A stretch of DNA of 64,000 bases, taken from Pectobacterium brasiliense (lineage in GTDB: Bacteria > Pseudomonadota > Gammaproteobacteria > Enterobacterales > Enterobacteriaceae). Every line of letters begins with the position of its first letter. The stretch's first letter is position 1. The stretch lies in NCBI RefSeq assembly GCF_013449685.1, contig NZ_JACDSF010000029.1:10829-74828 (forward strand), in the 5' to 3' direction. Below are positions 40,730 to 50,969 of this stretch, in pieces. The notes under the pieces are model-generated. The model was not told the DNA's origin. It made no database searches and was given only the letters and a program-made list of their open reading frames with translations. The position numbers were made by a program, and so were the translations under genes.

Positions 40730-41665
40730 TTACAGAACCAGTTCGCGATTCAGGACCAGCGCTAGCAGCGCCTGACGAGCATAAATGCCGTTGCCCGCCT
40801 GCTGGAAATAATAGGCGTAAGGCGTGGCATCCACATCAATGGTGATCTCATCAACGCGCGGTAGCGGGTGTAGTACTTTCAAATTCGGGCGGGCGCTGTG
40901 CAGGTCATCAGCGCGCAGGATAAACTGGGATTTGATGTTGATGTATTCGGACGGATCCAGACGCTCTTTCTGCACGCGCGTCATGTACAGAATATCTAGC
41001 TCGCTGACGACGTCGTCGATGCTGTTGTGCAGGCTGTAAGCAATATTCTTCTCTTTCAGCATGCTCAGAATGTAGTCCGGCATTGCCAGCGCGTCTGGGG
41101 CGATGAAGTAGAAGCGGTTGCCTTCAAACTTCGCCAGCGCCTGCGTGAGTGAATGCACGGTGCGGCCATATTTCAAATCACCGACCATCGCGATATTGAT
41201 GTTATTCAGCCGACCCTGCGTTTCCTGAATGGTGAACAAATCGAGCAGCGTCTGCGTCGGGTGTTGGTTCGCGCCGTCGCCAGCGTTCAGAATCGGAATA
41301 CCGCCGGAGAACTCGGTCGCAAGGCGGGAAGCGCCTTCCTGCGGGTGACGCATCACGATGGCATCCACGTATTGGCTGATGACGGAAATGGTGTCGGCCA
41401 GCGTTTCGCCTTTTTTCCCCAACGACGTGTTGTTGCTGTCAGCGAAACCGACGACGGATGCGCCCAGACGATGCATCGCGGTTTCAAAGGATAAACGCGT
41501 CCGGGTGGAGGCCTCGAAGAAGCAACTGGCAATCACTTTATGTTTCAACAACTCAGGCTGAGGTTTGGCTTTCAGGCTGGCGGCGACACGCAACGCCAGT
41601 TCCAAATCTTCCCGACTGAGGTCGTTAATTGAAATAATATGTTTTTGATAGAGCGGATTGACCAT
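40730..41665 (-). CDS. pyrB: aspartate carbamoyltransferase catalytic chain PyrB
   Basis: 311 residues. Makes carbamoyl-aspartate in pyrimidine synthesis. Carbamoyl-phosphate motif [10 protein letters not shown], loop [13 protein letters not shown] and aspartate-binding HPLPRVDEI are all visible. The upstream leader peptide and attenuator indicate control by UTP-dependent attenuation as in E. coli. Confidence 0.97.
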   Translation of the reverse strand: MVNPLYQKHIISINDLSREDLELALRVAASLKAKPQPELLKHKVIASCFFEASTRTRLSFETAMHRLGASVVGFADSNNTSLGKKGETLADTISVISQYVDAIVMRHPQEGASRLATEFSGGIPILNAGDGANQHPTQTLLDLFTIQETQGRLNNINIAMVGDLKYGRTVHSLTQALAKFEGNRFYFIAPDALAMPDYILSMLKEKNIAYSLHNSIDDVVSELDILYMTRVQKERLDPSEYINIKSQFILRADDLHSARPNLKVLHPLPRVDEITIDVDATPYAYYFQQAGNGIYARQALLALVLNRELVL

Positions 41666-41726
41666 GTTGTCTTTCTCCTAACGTGTACACAGGAAATGTC
41701 GTATCGGGTTGCCCAGATTGTGGGCC

Positions 41727-41739
41727 AAAAAAAAGCCCC

Positions 41740-41751
<12 letters not shown>
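41727..41751 (-). terminator. pyrBI attenuator
   Basis: GCCCCTCA and TGAGGGGC form an 8-bp stem followed on the minus strand by eight T. It lies between the leader peptide and pyrB and overlaps the leader stop codon, which is the arrangement needed for transcription-translation coupled attenuation. Confidence 0.88.
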
Positions 41752-42579
<828 letters not shown>

Positions 42580-42946
42580 GATTTTTGTGAACAAGGAACG
42601 TTCACCATAAAATGGAAGAAAATAATAGCAATAATTCCTCAGATGCCTCGCGGTAGTTTCCCCCTTCGGTCGAGTAGTAAAAGAAAAAACACGTAAATAC
42701 GGTAAGATCTGCAAAAAAAACAGCCAGTCAGTTGCTTAACTGACTGGCATTATTCAGAAAATGATTTTCTTGCTAGAAAACTTCATGACTTTTGATTATA
42801 GGTATATTATTACTTTAAACTATGTAGGATGTTTTCCTTGGTATTGGCCTGTCATAGACTTTTTATTCTATTTTAGTTTTTATAAACAGGTGTATATCAG
42901 GTACGGCATATTTTATGTAGGGTAATTTTAATGTAGGGATACACTG
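42580..42946. other. intergenic region between tabA and PAS-LuxR pair
   Basis: AT-rich 367-bp gap with one strong hairpin (listed separately). The last ~200 bp should carry the promoter of the two PAS-LuxR genes. No gene is seen. Confidence 0.5.
42723..42748. terminator. hairpin after tabA
   Basis: GCCAGTCAGT and ACTGACTGGC are perfect 10-bp arms around 6 nt. A run of A to the left means the best T-run is on the minus strand. It could end tabA rightward and block antisense transcripts leftward. Confidence 0.65.
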
Positions 42947-43630
42947 ATGAAAAAAATTGCATTACCTGACAGATTAATCGCAATGTTTGAACGCGATCCT
43001 CTCGTTGGTTGGGCAGTAAAAGATACAAACTCCCGTTTTATTTATGTCAATAACACCTTTAAAACCTGGCAAACTATATCAACTCGTTATGATTATGAAG
43101 GCTTGAATATTAGGGATATCCCTGTTCCTGTCGCCGAATTTTCAGACATTTTTAACCAGCAGGAACGAGAGATAGAGCGTACAGGTAAGGCGGTGAGAGC
43201 CATTACAACGCATATTCAAGGCACGGAAAAAATAATGCAGCCTGCCTACAATATTCAGGAGCCAATCTATGATGAACATCGCAACTGTGTAGGCACAGTT
43301 ATCAGCGTCAGACATGTTAGGATCATCACACCGACCTCGTTGCTAAATGGAACAATAATTCAACATTCCACCTTCGAGCCCCCTTCTAAAATATTTACCG
43401 AGAAGGAATGGGAGGTTATTTACCTGCTGGTCTGTGGGATGATGCTTAAAGATATAAGCAGTATCCTCTCAATCACCGTCGATGCCGTTAACAGCAGACT
43501 CCGGAGCTGCTACAGGAAAACAGGCTTGAATTCACTCTCAGGCTTAAAGGAATACTGTAGAGATAACAAATTTGATAACTACATTCCGCTGTTCTTTCTG
43601 AAAAAAGGACATATCATTATCAGAGGCTAA
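42947..43630 (+). CDS. PAS-LuxR transcriptional regulator, copy 1
   Basis: 227 residues. The N-terminal PAS-like sensor (DPLVGWAVKDTNSRFIYVNNTFKTW) extends to about residue 125. A C-terminal LuxR-type helix-turn-helix follows (FTEKEWEVIYLLVCGMMLKDISSILSITVDAVNSRLRSCYRKTG, about 150-195). The tail DNYIPLFFLKKGHIII is shared with the next gene. No receiver domain, so the PAS domain probably senses a ligand or redox state. Target genes unknown. AT-richer than neighbours. Confidence 0.82.
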   Translation: MKKIALPDRLIAMFERDPLVGWAVKDTNSRFIYVNNTFKTWQTISTRYDYEGLNIRDIPVPVAEFSDIFNQQEREIERTGKAVRAITTHIQGTEKIMQPAYNIQEPIYDEHRNCVGTVISVRHVRIITPTSLLNGTIIQHSTFEPPSKIFTEKEWEVIYLLVCGMMLKDISSILSITVDAVNSRLRSCYRKTGLNSLSGLKEYCRDNKFDNYIPLFFLKKGHIIIRG

Positions 43631-43634
43631 CCTG

Positions 43635-44300
43635 ATGGATCCAGATTTGACTCCTGTTGAGTATTACTTTAATCACTCTTTGTTTGGCTGGGCAATAAAG
43701 GATCGAAACTCCCAGTATGTTTATGGCAATAAGATGGTATGTCAGTATTTCGGCGTAACAGAAAACAAATTTTTAGGCTGTATCGACACTGACTTAACGC
43801 CCGATGTCAGCGAGCACTACGACCGTATACTGTATGACGACCAAAAAATATTGACCACAAATGAAATGAGTATCGTCCTCAAAACATTTGATTACGGAAG
43901 ACGGAATAGACTCCGGTCGTTTCTGGTAGAGAAGCGCCCCTGGCGGCTCAATGATGGCAATGACGGTATTGTTTGCACTTACATAGAAATCACCAATGTT
44001 TACTTTTCAACCTTTCTTATGTCATGCGAAAGGAAGCCCGTTGTATTCACCCGACCGGCAAATATTTTTACAGACAAAGAGTGGGAAGTCGTTCTTTTGC
44101 TGCAGAGTGGGGTGAAGCAGAACCGTATCCCGGACATACTCGGTATAAGTTCTTCAGCGCTTCGTAACAGAATAACGCGTTGCTGTGATAAAGCAGGTGT
44201 GACAAACAGCACCGCCCTGATCCAACACTGCAACCAAAAAGGTTGGGATAACTACATTCCTCCTTTTTTTCTGATAAAAGGGCATGTGTCGATTACCTGA
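43635..44300 (+). CDS. PAS-LuxR transcriptional regulator, copy 2
   Basis: 221 residues, a paralogue of the preceding gene with only 4 bp between them. It has the same plan: PAS-like sensor (HSLFGWAIKDRNSQYVYGNKMV), helix-turn-helix (FTDKEWEVVLLLQSGVKQNRIPDILGISSSALRNRITRCCDKAG) and the shared tail DNYIPPFFLIKGHVSI. The sensors have diverged while the tail is conserved, suggesting heterodimers or two signals feeding related targets. Both are probably in one operon, ended by the hairpin at 44307. Confidence 0.82.
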   Translation: MDPDLTPVEYYFNHSLFGWAIKDRNSQYVYGNKMVCQYFGVTENKFLGCIDTDLTPDVSEHYDRILYDDQKILTTNEMSIVLKTFDYGRRNRLRSFLVEKRPWRLNDGNDGIVCTYIEITNVYFSTFLMSCERKPVVFTRPANIFTDKEWEVVLLLQSGVKQNRIPDILGISSSALRNRITRCCDKAGVTNSTALIQHCNQKGWDNYIPPFFLIKGHVSIT

Positions 44301-44306
44301 GGGACT

Positions 44307-44347
44307 GCCCACCTCTGATCTGTTTTTAAAACATATCAAAGGCGGGC
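44307..44347. terminator. bidirectional terminator between PAS-LuxR pair and argF
   Basis: GCCCACCTCTGATCTGTTTT pairs imperfectly with AAAACATATCAAAGGCGGGC, a stem of about 20 bp with a few mismatches. It lies between convergent genes and should serve both. Confidence 0.65.
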
Positions 44348-44359
44348 TAAATCCTAGTC

Positions 44360-45367
44360 CTAATCCTGTACCAGCGTGGCGACCATCACCGCTTTGATGG
44401 TGTGCATGCGGTTTTCCGCCTGATCGAACACGATGCTGTGCGCGGATTCAAAGACCTCGTCCGTGACTTCCATTCCACCGTGCAGACCATACTGCTCCGC
44501 CATTTGCTGGCCCATCGTCGTCTGATCGTCGTGGAACGCAGGCAGGCAGTGCAGGAACTTCACCTGCGGATTGCCTGTCGCGGCGATCATTGCCATGTTC
44601 ACCTGATAGGGTTTCAGTAGCGCGATACGCTCTTTCCAGGTCTCTTTCGGTTCCCCCATAGAAACCCAGACGTCGGTATAAATGAAATCTGCGCCCGCGA
44701 CGCCCGCGGCGATATCTTCCGTCAGCGTAATGCTGCCACCGGTTTGTTCTGCCGCCGCCTGACACTCAGCCACCAGACCAGCATCCGGCCAGCAGGCTTT
44801 TGGCGCAACGAGGCGTAAATCCAGCCCGGTCAGTGCCGCCGCTTCCAACATGGTGTTGCCCATGTTGTTGCGCGCATCGCCAACATAAACGAGCGTCATC
44901 TCTGACAGCGGTTTACCCGGCAAATGTTCCTGCATCGTCAGCAGATCCGCCAGCAACTGCGTAGGGTGGAATTCATTCGTCAGCCCGTTCCAGACCGGAA
45001 CGCCCGCGTATTGCGCCAGCGTTTCGACAATTTGCTGGCCGTAGCCGCGATATTGAATGCCGTCGTACATTCTTCCCAGTACGCGTGCAGTATCCTTGAT
45101 GGATTCTTTATGGCCGATTTGGCTGCCGCTTGGGCCGAGGTAGGTCACTTGCGCGCCCTGATCGTATGCAGCAACTTCGAAAGAGCAGCGAGTACGAGTC
45201 GAATCTTTTTCGAAGATGAGTGCGATGTTTTTACCTTGCAGGCGACGGGCTTCTGTCCCATTTTTTTTGTCGGCTTTCAGTTTCGTTGACAGGGCTAAAA
45301 GATTGGCAATTTCTGCGGGTGTAAAATCCATTAACCTTAAAAAGTGACGCTTATAGAACGGTTGCAT
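44360..45367 (-). CDS. argF: ornithine carbamoyltransferase
   Basis: Start set at 45367 ([17 protein letters not shown], 335 residues), the standard N-terminus; an upstream extension of ten codons is unlikely. Converts ornithine and carbamoyl phosphate to citrulline in arginine synthesis. Motifs: [10 protein letters not shown] (carbamoyl phosphate), [12 protein letters not shown], and HCLPAFHD with the catalytic Cys. Tandem ARG boxes upstream indicate ArgR repression. The neighbouring rraB supports identity with E. coli argI/argF. Confidence 0.96.
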   Translation of the reverse strand: MQPFYKRHFLRLMDFTPAEIANLLALSTKLKADKKNGTEARRLQGKNIALIFEKDSTRTRCSFEVAAYDQGAQVTYLGPSGSQIGHKESIKDTARVLGRMYDGIQYRGYGQQIVETLAQYAGVPVWNGLTNEFHPTQLLADLLTMQEHLPGKPLSEMTLVYVGDARNNMGNTMLEAAALTGLDLRLVAPKACWPDAGLVAECQAAAEQTGGSITLTEDIAAGVAGADFIYTDVWVSMGEPKETWKERIALLKPYQVNMAMIAATGNPQVKFLHCLPAFHDDQTTMGQQMAEQYGLHGGMEVTDEVFESAHSIVFDQAENRMHTIKAVMVATLVQD

Positions 45368-45401
45368 GATGTACCTCTCCATGTGGCTCAACACCATTGG
45401 T

Positions 45402-45436
45402 TGAATTAAAATTCACTTTATATGTGTAATTATTCA
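45402..45436. promoter_or_regulatory. tandem ARG boxes
   Basis: TGAATTAAAATTCA (45402-45415) is a perfect ARG box palindrome. TGTGTAATTATTCA (45423-45436) is a second, weaker one. They are 21 bp apart centre to centre, the canonical ArgR hexamer spacing. Confidence 0.9.
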
Positions 45437-45528
45437 AATTCAAGTGGTGATATCAAACTTTGTGGTGGAGCAAGCCGCAGGGCTGTGGGACAATAAGTCA
45501 TATTACGTCGTTTAATGAGGACTGAGGC

Positions 45529-45954
45529 ATGGCAAACCGCGAATTACTGGAAGAGCAACGGGAAGAGACACGCCTGATCATTGAAGAACTGCTGGATGAT
45601 GGCAGCGATCCTGACGCGCTCTATACCATTGAACACCATTTCTCTGCTGAGAAGTTTGAAGTGTTGGAAAAAGTCGCTGTAGAAGCCTTCAAGTTGGGTT
45701 ATGAAGTGACGGATGCGGAAGAACTGGAAGTGGAAGATGGCGTGTTGCTGATGTGCTGCGATGCTATCAGTGAAGTTGCGCTGAAGGCCGAGATAATCGA
45801 CGCGCAGGTAGAACAACTGCTGGCGCTGGCAGAACGCCACGGCGTGAATTACGACGGTTGGGGCACCTACTTCGAAGATCCAGATGGTGAAGGCGAAGAA
45901 GACGTGGATGATGAAGATTTTTATGATGAAGATGATGACGGCAAGCGCCACTAA
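45529..45954 (+). CDS. rraB: ribonuclease E inhibitor RraB
   Basis: 141 residues, very acidic. Binds RNase E and changes which mRNAs the degradosome cleaves. It matches the E. coli protein throughout ([37 protein letters not shown]), with an Asp/Glu-rich C-terminus. Divergent from argF. Confidence 0.96.
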   Translation: MANRELLEEQREETRLIIEELLDDGSDPDALYTIEHHFSAEKFEVLEKVAVEAFKLGYEVTDAEELEVEDGVLLMCCDAISEVALKAEIIDAQVEQLLALAERHGVNYDGWGTYFEDPDGEGEEDVDDEDFYDEDDDGKRH

Positions 45955-45991
45955 TTATTGAGTCATTAACTCGAAAGAATACGCCTCACTG

Positions 45992-46024
45992 AAAACGCCG
46001 CCGGAATCCCTGCGGCGTTTTTTA
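45992..46024 (+). terminator. rraB terminator
   Basis: ACGCCGC and GCGGCGT stem followed by a run of T. Confidence 0.85.
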
Positions 46025-46063
46025 TTCGGTATGACAGCGCGTGATTGTCGTACTTTCAGCCTA

Positions 46064-46567
46064 TTACAGTACCTTCAACATCGTCACTTCACAGTCGGTG
46101 TGGCCCGTGTTACCCATTGAGTGGGGAATCAGCTCGAAGCCCAGTGACTCATACAGCCGGATCGCGCTAGTCAGGTGGCCGGTTGTTTCCAGATAGCAGC
46201 GGCGAAAGCCGTGCTGACGCGCAAAATCAAGCGCCTGTATCGCCAATTGACGTGCCAGCCCTTTTCCCCGCACGACGGGTAGGAAATACATTTTCTGTAA
46301 TTCACACACATCTTCTTCACCTGCGACCAGCGGGGCAATGCCGCCACCGCCAACCACGCGGCCTTCATATTCGACCACCCAGTAGGCGCTTTTCGGCTGG
46401 CTATAGAGGGCAAACAGCGCGTCCAAATTAGGATCGGAAACGGTGTAGCCTTTATCGGCCGTCAAACCAAACTCAGCAGAAACCTGACGGATGACCTGAG
46501 CGATAGCGGCATCGTCTCGCGCAGTGATTGGGCGTACCTGAAGATTGGCGGAGGTCGCGGTTGTCAT
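46064..46567 (-). CDS. yjgM: GNAT acetyltransferase YjgM
   Basis: 167 residues. Follows E. coli YjgM closely: [31 protein letters not shown], then the acetyl-CoA-binding motif A ([21 protein letters not shown], i.e. the Arg/Gln-x-x-Gly-x-Gly/Ala loop) and CYLETTGHL. The acetyl acceptor is not established. It is convergent with rraB. Confidence 0.9.
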   Translation of the reverse strand: MTTATSANLQVRPITARDDAAIAQVIRQVSAEFGLTADKGYTVSDPNLDALFALYSQPKSAYWVVEYEGRVVGGGGIAPLVAGEEDVCELQKMYFLPVVRGKGLARQLAIQALDFARQHGFRRCYLETTGHLTSAIRLYESLGFELIPHSMGNTGHTDCEVTMLKVL

Positions 46568-46990
46568 AATACGTACTCTTGCTCTTACGGTTTACGAGGG
46601 GAATGATCCTGGCCGATTGTAATACCATTTCAGACCACATTGATGCAACGTCTATACCCATTCTTCCTGCTGTTCTTCACGTGGTATCTGCGGTGATTTT
46701 TATTCCATATCCACACTCACGCGCCAGCATTTTCTCCTGTTAATGCCATAATATGACACTCTGGGGATTGAATTATCTAAGATATAAGTAAAATTTCCTG
46801 CAATATCTTAAGATATAAATATTTAGGTAGCACTATTCCTTACGATTTATAAGACTACTCAGTTGTTTAATTACTGTTAACTTTTATTGTTGTCGTTAAC
46901 AAGACATGCTTAAATAAGCCGCTTTTTGTATGCCAATAACGTGTCTAATGAAACGTTTATTAGGCTTATTTCTTTTAGGATGAAAGGTTT
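46568..46990. other. yjgM-yjgN divergent intergenic region
   Basis: 423 bp, very AT-rich, especially 46770-46930, with two copies of AAGATATAA near 46778 and 46812. It must hold both promoters. Its composition would suit H-NS binding. No gene is seen. Confidence 0.5.
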
Positions 46991-48172
46991 ATGACTATCA
47001 ATACTTCAGAAAATAGTGCGCAGCATCGCGTGCAGTTTCATGGCAAGGCTGGGGAATATTTTGCAATTTGGTTGGTGAATGCGTTATTAACGGTTATCAC
47101 TTTAGGTATTTATTCTGCCTGGGCGACAGTGCGCCGCCGCCGTTATTTTTACGGCAACACGGAAATTAACGGTGACCGTTTTGATTACCACGCACAACCC
47201 ATTCAGATCCTCAAAGGACGTTTGCTGGTTATAGCCGGTATTGTTCTGTTTTATATCGTATTAGCGATGTCACCGACGTTAGGAACTATTCTCGCATTGG
47301 CATTTGCGGCATTGATTCCGATTATTGTAATCCGCAACTGGCGTTATGACGCCATTATGTCCAGCTATCGCGGCATCCGTTTTAACTATCACTGCCAGAC
47401 GGGCCGCGCGTATTGGGTGTTGCTGCTTTGTCCTATTTTGCTGCTGCTGGCGTTTTATGCCGTGTTGGCTGTAGCACTGTTGATTGGTTCGCAGAGCGAT
47501 AGCCCAATTCTGATTGGGTTTATTGTGTTGGCCGTTGCTATTCCCGGATTTGCCGCAGTGAATGGCATCATGAAAATGATGCAGCTCGATTTCTATGTTA
47601 ATAATCTGTTCTTCGGCAACACAGCGTTTAAAGCGGAATTGGCAAAAGCAGCATTTATTAAGTTCGCCCTGATTAGCCTGCTGATTTTTGTTCCTTTCCT
47701 GATCGCCGCGCTGTCATTCATGAGCTCATTCTTTTTCACGCTGTTCCAAACTATTATGATGGGCGGCGGAAATGAAGATCTCGTACTGATGCTGCTGCTG
47801 AGCAATGTCTTCAATATGGTCATGATGTTCGTTGTGGCGCTGCTGGGTGTGCTGGTGTCCAGCAGTTATCTGGTGGTCGCACAGCGTAATTATCTGTTTA
47901 ATCAGACGTCGCTGAATGGTGGTGTGAAATTGCATTCTTCCATGCAAACCCTGTCTTACATGGGGCTGCTGATAACCAATAGCCTGATCACTATTTTCTC
48001 TTTGGGTTGGGCTGCACCGGTGGCAGAGATTCGTCACGCGCGCTATATTGCGAATGCGACAGCGGTTGAAGGCGATCTGGCACTGCTGCATGTTCAGGCT
48101 CATCAGGACACAGCAAACAGCGCACTGGCCGAAGAAGCCGTGCAGGCGCTCGATTTGGGTGTCGGTCTCTAA
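46991..48172 (+). CDS. yjgN: inner-membrane protein YjgN (DUF898)
   Basis: 393 residues with about eight to ten membrane helices. Begins with the family feature VQFHGKAGEYFAIWLVNALLTVITLGIYSAWATVRRRRYFYGNTEINGDRF, and a similar half-repeat (FYVNNLFFGNTAFK...) follows in the second half. Function unknown. The M48 protease gene begins 9 bp later, so the two likely act together. Confidence 0.9.
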   Translation: MTINTSENSAQHRVQFHGKAGEYFAIWLVNALLTVITLGIYSAWATVRRRRYFYGNTEINGDRFDYHAQPIQILKGRLLVIAGIVLFYIVLAMSPTLGTILALAFAALIPIIVIRNWRYDAIMSSYRGIRFNYHCQTGRAYWVLLLCPILLLLAFYAVLAVALLIGSQSDSPILIGFIVLAVAIPGFAAVNGIMKMMQLDFYVNNLFFGNTAFKAELAKAAFIKFALISLLIFVPFLIAALSFMSSFFFTLFQTIMMGGGNEDLVLMLLLSNVFNMVMMFVVALLGVLVSSSYLVVAQRNYLFNQTSLNGGVKLHSSMQTLSYMGLLITNSLITIFSLGWAAPVAEIRHARYIANATAVEGDLALLHVQAHQDTANSALAEEAVQALDLGVGL

Positions 48173-48181
48173 GGCAGGAAT

Positions 48182-49219
48182 ATGAATATTGAGGGGCATT
48201 ATCAATACCCCGGATTGGCGGCCCGCGTGGCCGCTTCTCTTCATTTAACGGACAACGGTTCGATGATGGTGTTGAACACCGGGTCATCGAATACGACATT
48301 TGCATTAGAGCAGGTCACGGTTTCCGATGCGCTGGGCTCGATTCCTCTAACGCTCACCTTTCCTGATGGTGGTCGCTTTGTTCCTGCCGACGATCCCACT
48401 TTTCGCACGTGGTATTCTGCACGACGTCGCCCGGGACTTGTCCATCGTCTGGAACGCCATAAGCGTGGTGTCATTCTCACGCTACTCGCCACAATCTTGC
48501 TCGTCATAAACTACGTTTACGTGGTACTGCCGTGGGCAAGTTCCGCGCTGGCGCTACGGATGCCTAGCGCTATCGAACAGCAACTGGGGCAAAATACGCT
48601 AAAGCTGTTACGGCACAGTGATTTTAAGCCTTCTGAACTGCCTGTTGAGCGCCAGCAGGCGATGCAAACGCTGTTTCAACAGGTTATGCCCGCGGACATG
48701 CGGGAAGACAAAACGCCACTGCGTCTGGAGATTATGTCTGCGCCTATCGGGCCGAATGCTTTTATGCTGGCAGATGGCACGCTGATTATCAGTGACGATC
48801 TGGTGAAGCTGGCGAAAAATGACAACGAGCTGGCCGCGGTGATGCTGCATGAAATGGGGCACCACGCCTATCGCCACCCAATGCGCATGGTGGTGCGTTC
48901 ATCGCTGGTATCGCTGACGTTCATGTGGATGACGGGAGATGTCAGCGGCGTCGGGGATACCCTGTTGCAGTCTGCCGCTTTTATCAACGAGATGCAGTTT
49001 TCTCGCGATATGGAACGGGAAGCCGACGCATGGGCAATAGCCGAAATGCAGCAGCAAGGACGTTCGCTTCAATCGATGCAGGCAATGTATCGGGCCTTGA
49101 TCGCTAACGACCGTGGTCAGGATGAAATTGATTCGCTGGATTTACCGGCTTGGCTAAGTACGCACCCGGATATGGATGAGCGGCTGAAAGCCATTGAAAG
49201 CGAGATAAATAAGTACTAA
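48182..49219 (+). CDS. membrane-anchored M48 metalloprotease
   Basis: 345 residues. An N-terminal soluble region (~100 residues) precedes one membrane helix (GVILTLLATILLVINYVYVVLPW, about 98-120). The M48 peptidase domain has the zinc motif HEMGHHAYRHP (catalytic Glu, two His ligands) and the third-ligand segment EREADAWAI. It probably degrades proteins in or near the inner membrane. Same operon as yjgN; the N-terminal part resembles nothing I can name. Confidence 0.88.
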   Translation: MNIEGHYQYPGLAARVAASLHLTDNGSMMVLNTGSSNTTFALEQVTVSDALGSIPLTLTFPDGGRFVPADDPTFRTWYSARRRPGLVHRLERHKRGVILTLLATILLVINYVYVVLPWASSALALRMPSAIEQQLGQNTLKLLRHSDFKPSELPVERQQAMQTLFQQVMPADMREDKTPLRLEIMSAPIGPNAFMLADGTLIISDDLVKLAKNDNELAAVMLHEMGHHAYRHPMRMVVRSSLVSLTFMWMTGDVSGVGDTLLQSAAFINEMQFSRDMEREADAWAIAEMQQQGRSLQSMQAMYRALIANDRGQDEIDSLDLPAWLSTHPDMDERLKAIESEINKY

Positions 49220-49265
49220 TCCTCAGGTCTCGATTCTCACCTCCGATCTAACCCTGCCTTATGTC

Positions 49266-49294
49266 GATCGTGTGCGGTGTCACCGCACACGATC
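49266..49294. other. perfect 29-bp palindrome
   Basis: Arms GATCGTGTGCGGTG and CACCGCACACGATC, 14 bp each, are perfectly complementary around one T. It is 46 bp past the M48 gene stop. There is no T-run, so it is either a terminator of unusual form or an mRNA-stabilising stem. Confidence 0.7.
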
Positions 49295-49309
49295 TCCTTC
49301 TGTACTCGT

Positions 49310-49427
<118 letters not shown>

Positions 49428-49685
49428 ATTAGATATTTGAGCAAAAAAAGCGCGATTTGTTGTTTTTATAAACGTGAATGTCGAGTGAAAAGCATGAACT
49501 GCGTAGCCGGACGATTAACAGGAATACGTTAAATATCATCCTATTAAAAACTATCTGTAGAATCTCTCGCGATAAATAAAAAAACCAGACAATAATCTCT
49601 TTTTATTATTAGTTCGCTTATGTTTATTGGGATTTTTCCTAATAGACATTAAAATCGCGGCTTCACGATTACCGAAGAGCTGTCT

Positions 49686-50765
49686 ATGATTAATCGAATT
49701 CTATCAGGGGTGCTGGGTGCATTTCTGTTAATGCTGTCACCATTAACGCATGCACAGGCCAATTTCCCAGAGCCCAAAGAAGGCGACTGGATTGCGCCAG
49801 AATTTACCTTCAACAGCGGCGAAAAATTAAAAGATCTGCGTATTCACTACTACACGATCGGTGATAAAACCAAGCCCGCTGTCTTACTGCTGCATGGAAC
49901 GAACCAGCCGATTAAATCACTGCTAGCCAATGGCTTTGGCGGGGAGCTGTTCGGGCCGGGTCAGGCGCTGGATAGCAGCAAATACTTTATTATCATGCCG
50001 GAGAGCATCGGTTCTGGAAAATCGTCCAAACCGTCAGACGGCTTACGGATGAAATTCCCGCAGTACGACTATAACGATATGGTGCAGGCACAATATCGCT
50101 TAATCAAAGAAGGGCTGGGCATTAACCACCTGCGTCTGGTGATGGGATATTCCATGGGCGGCATGCAAACCTGGCTCTGGGGTGAAAAATACCCAGACAT
50201 GATGGATGCGCTGGTGCCAATGGCATCGCTGCCAAATGAGCTGTCTGGCCGTAACTGGATGATGCGCCGCATCTTGATTGAATCCATCAAGAACGATCCA
50301 ACGTGGAATAACGGCGATTACACACAGCAGCCGCCAACGCTGAAAACGGCCAGCATTATGTTCAGTATCGCCACCACTGGCGGCACGCTCGCGTATCAGA
50401 GCAAAGCACCGACGCGCGCGCAGGCGGACAAACTGGTAGAAGATCGCCTTGCCGCTCCGTCGACCAGCGATGCGAATGACTTTATTTATATCTGGGGCTC
50501 GTCTGCAAATTATAACGCGGCACCGGAACTGAATAAAATTAAGGCACCTGTGCTAGTGATTAACTCTGCGGATGATGAGCGTAATCCTATTGAAACAGGC
50601 ATCCTGGATAATGAGCTGAAGAAAATTAAGCAGGCGACGTTGTTCCTTATTCCCGCCAGCAAAGATACCAGTGGGCATGGCACTATGATGTCGGCGAAGT
50701 TTTATAAAGATGAGCTACAACGTTTCTTAGAAAAGAATCCGTCTCAGAAAAATAATAAAAAATAA
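49686..50765 (+). CDS. secreted alpha/beta hydrolase
   Basis: 359 residues with a signal peptide (MINRILSGVLGAFLLMLSPLTHAQA). The alpha/beta-hydrolase core has LLHGTNQP (oxyanion region), nucleophile elbow GYSMGGMQT, an acid residue region (VLVINSADDERNP) and the final His in SGHGTMM. It resembles the homoserine-acetyltransferase-like branch, but the periplasmic location makes biosynthesis unlikely. The substrate is unknown; probably an ester or lactone hydrolase. Confidence 0.85.
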   Translation: MINRILSGVLGAFLLMLSPLTHAQANFPEPKEGDWIAPEFTFNSGEKLKDLRIHYYTIGDKTKPAVLLLHGTNQPIKSLLANGFGGELFGPGQALDSSKYFIIMPESIGSGKSSKPSDGLRMKFPQYDYNDMVQAQYRLIKEGLGINHLRLVMGYSMGGMQTWLWGEKYPDMMDALVPMASLPNELSGRNWMMRRILIESIKNDPTWNNGDYTQQPPTLKTASIMFSIATTGGTLAYQSKAPTRAQADKLVEDRLAAPSTSDANDFIYIWGSSANYNAAPELNKIKAPVLVINSADDERNPIETGILDNELKKIKQATLFLIPASKDTSGHGTMMSAKFYKDELQRFLEKNPSQKNNKK

Positions 50766-50771
50766 ATACTC

Positions 50772-50804
50772 ATGACCGGCAGAAAATCTCTTTCTGTCGG
50801 TCAT
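50772..50804 (+). terminator. hairpin after hydrolase gene
   Basis: ATGACCGGCAGAAA and TTTCTGTCGGTCAT form a 14-bp stem with one wobble pair, just past the stop codon. Confidence 0.6.
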
Positions 50805-50969
50805 CGTTTACTTGTTACCTTTCTTTATTTTATTACGGTTTTATAACGGATTTATTTCAGTTCGTGGGAATTCACTCGTCTGGAAAATGAATAACGACTA
50901 TTACGTAAATAACGGAACGGCTCTGCTCTGGAGCTCATCCTTTCTTATTTTAGGCCACAGGGATAATTT

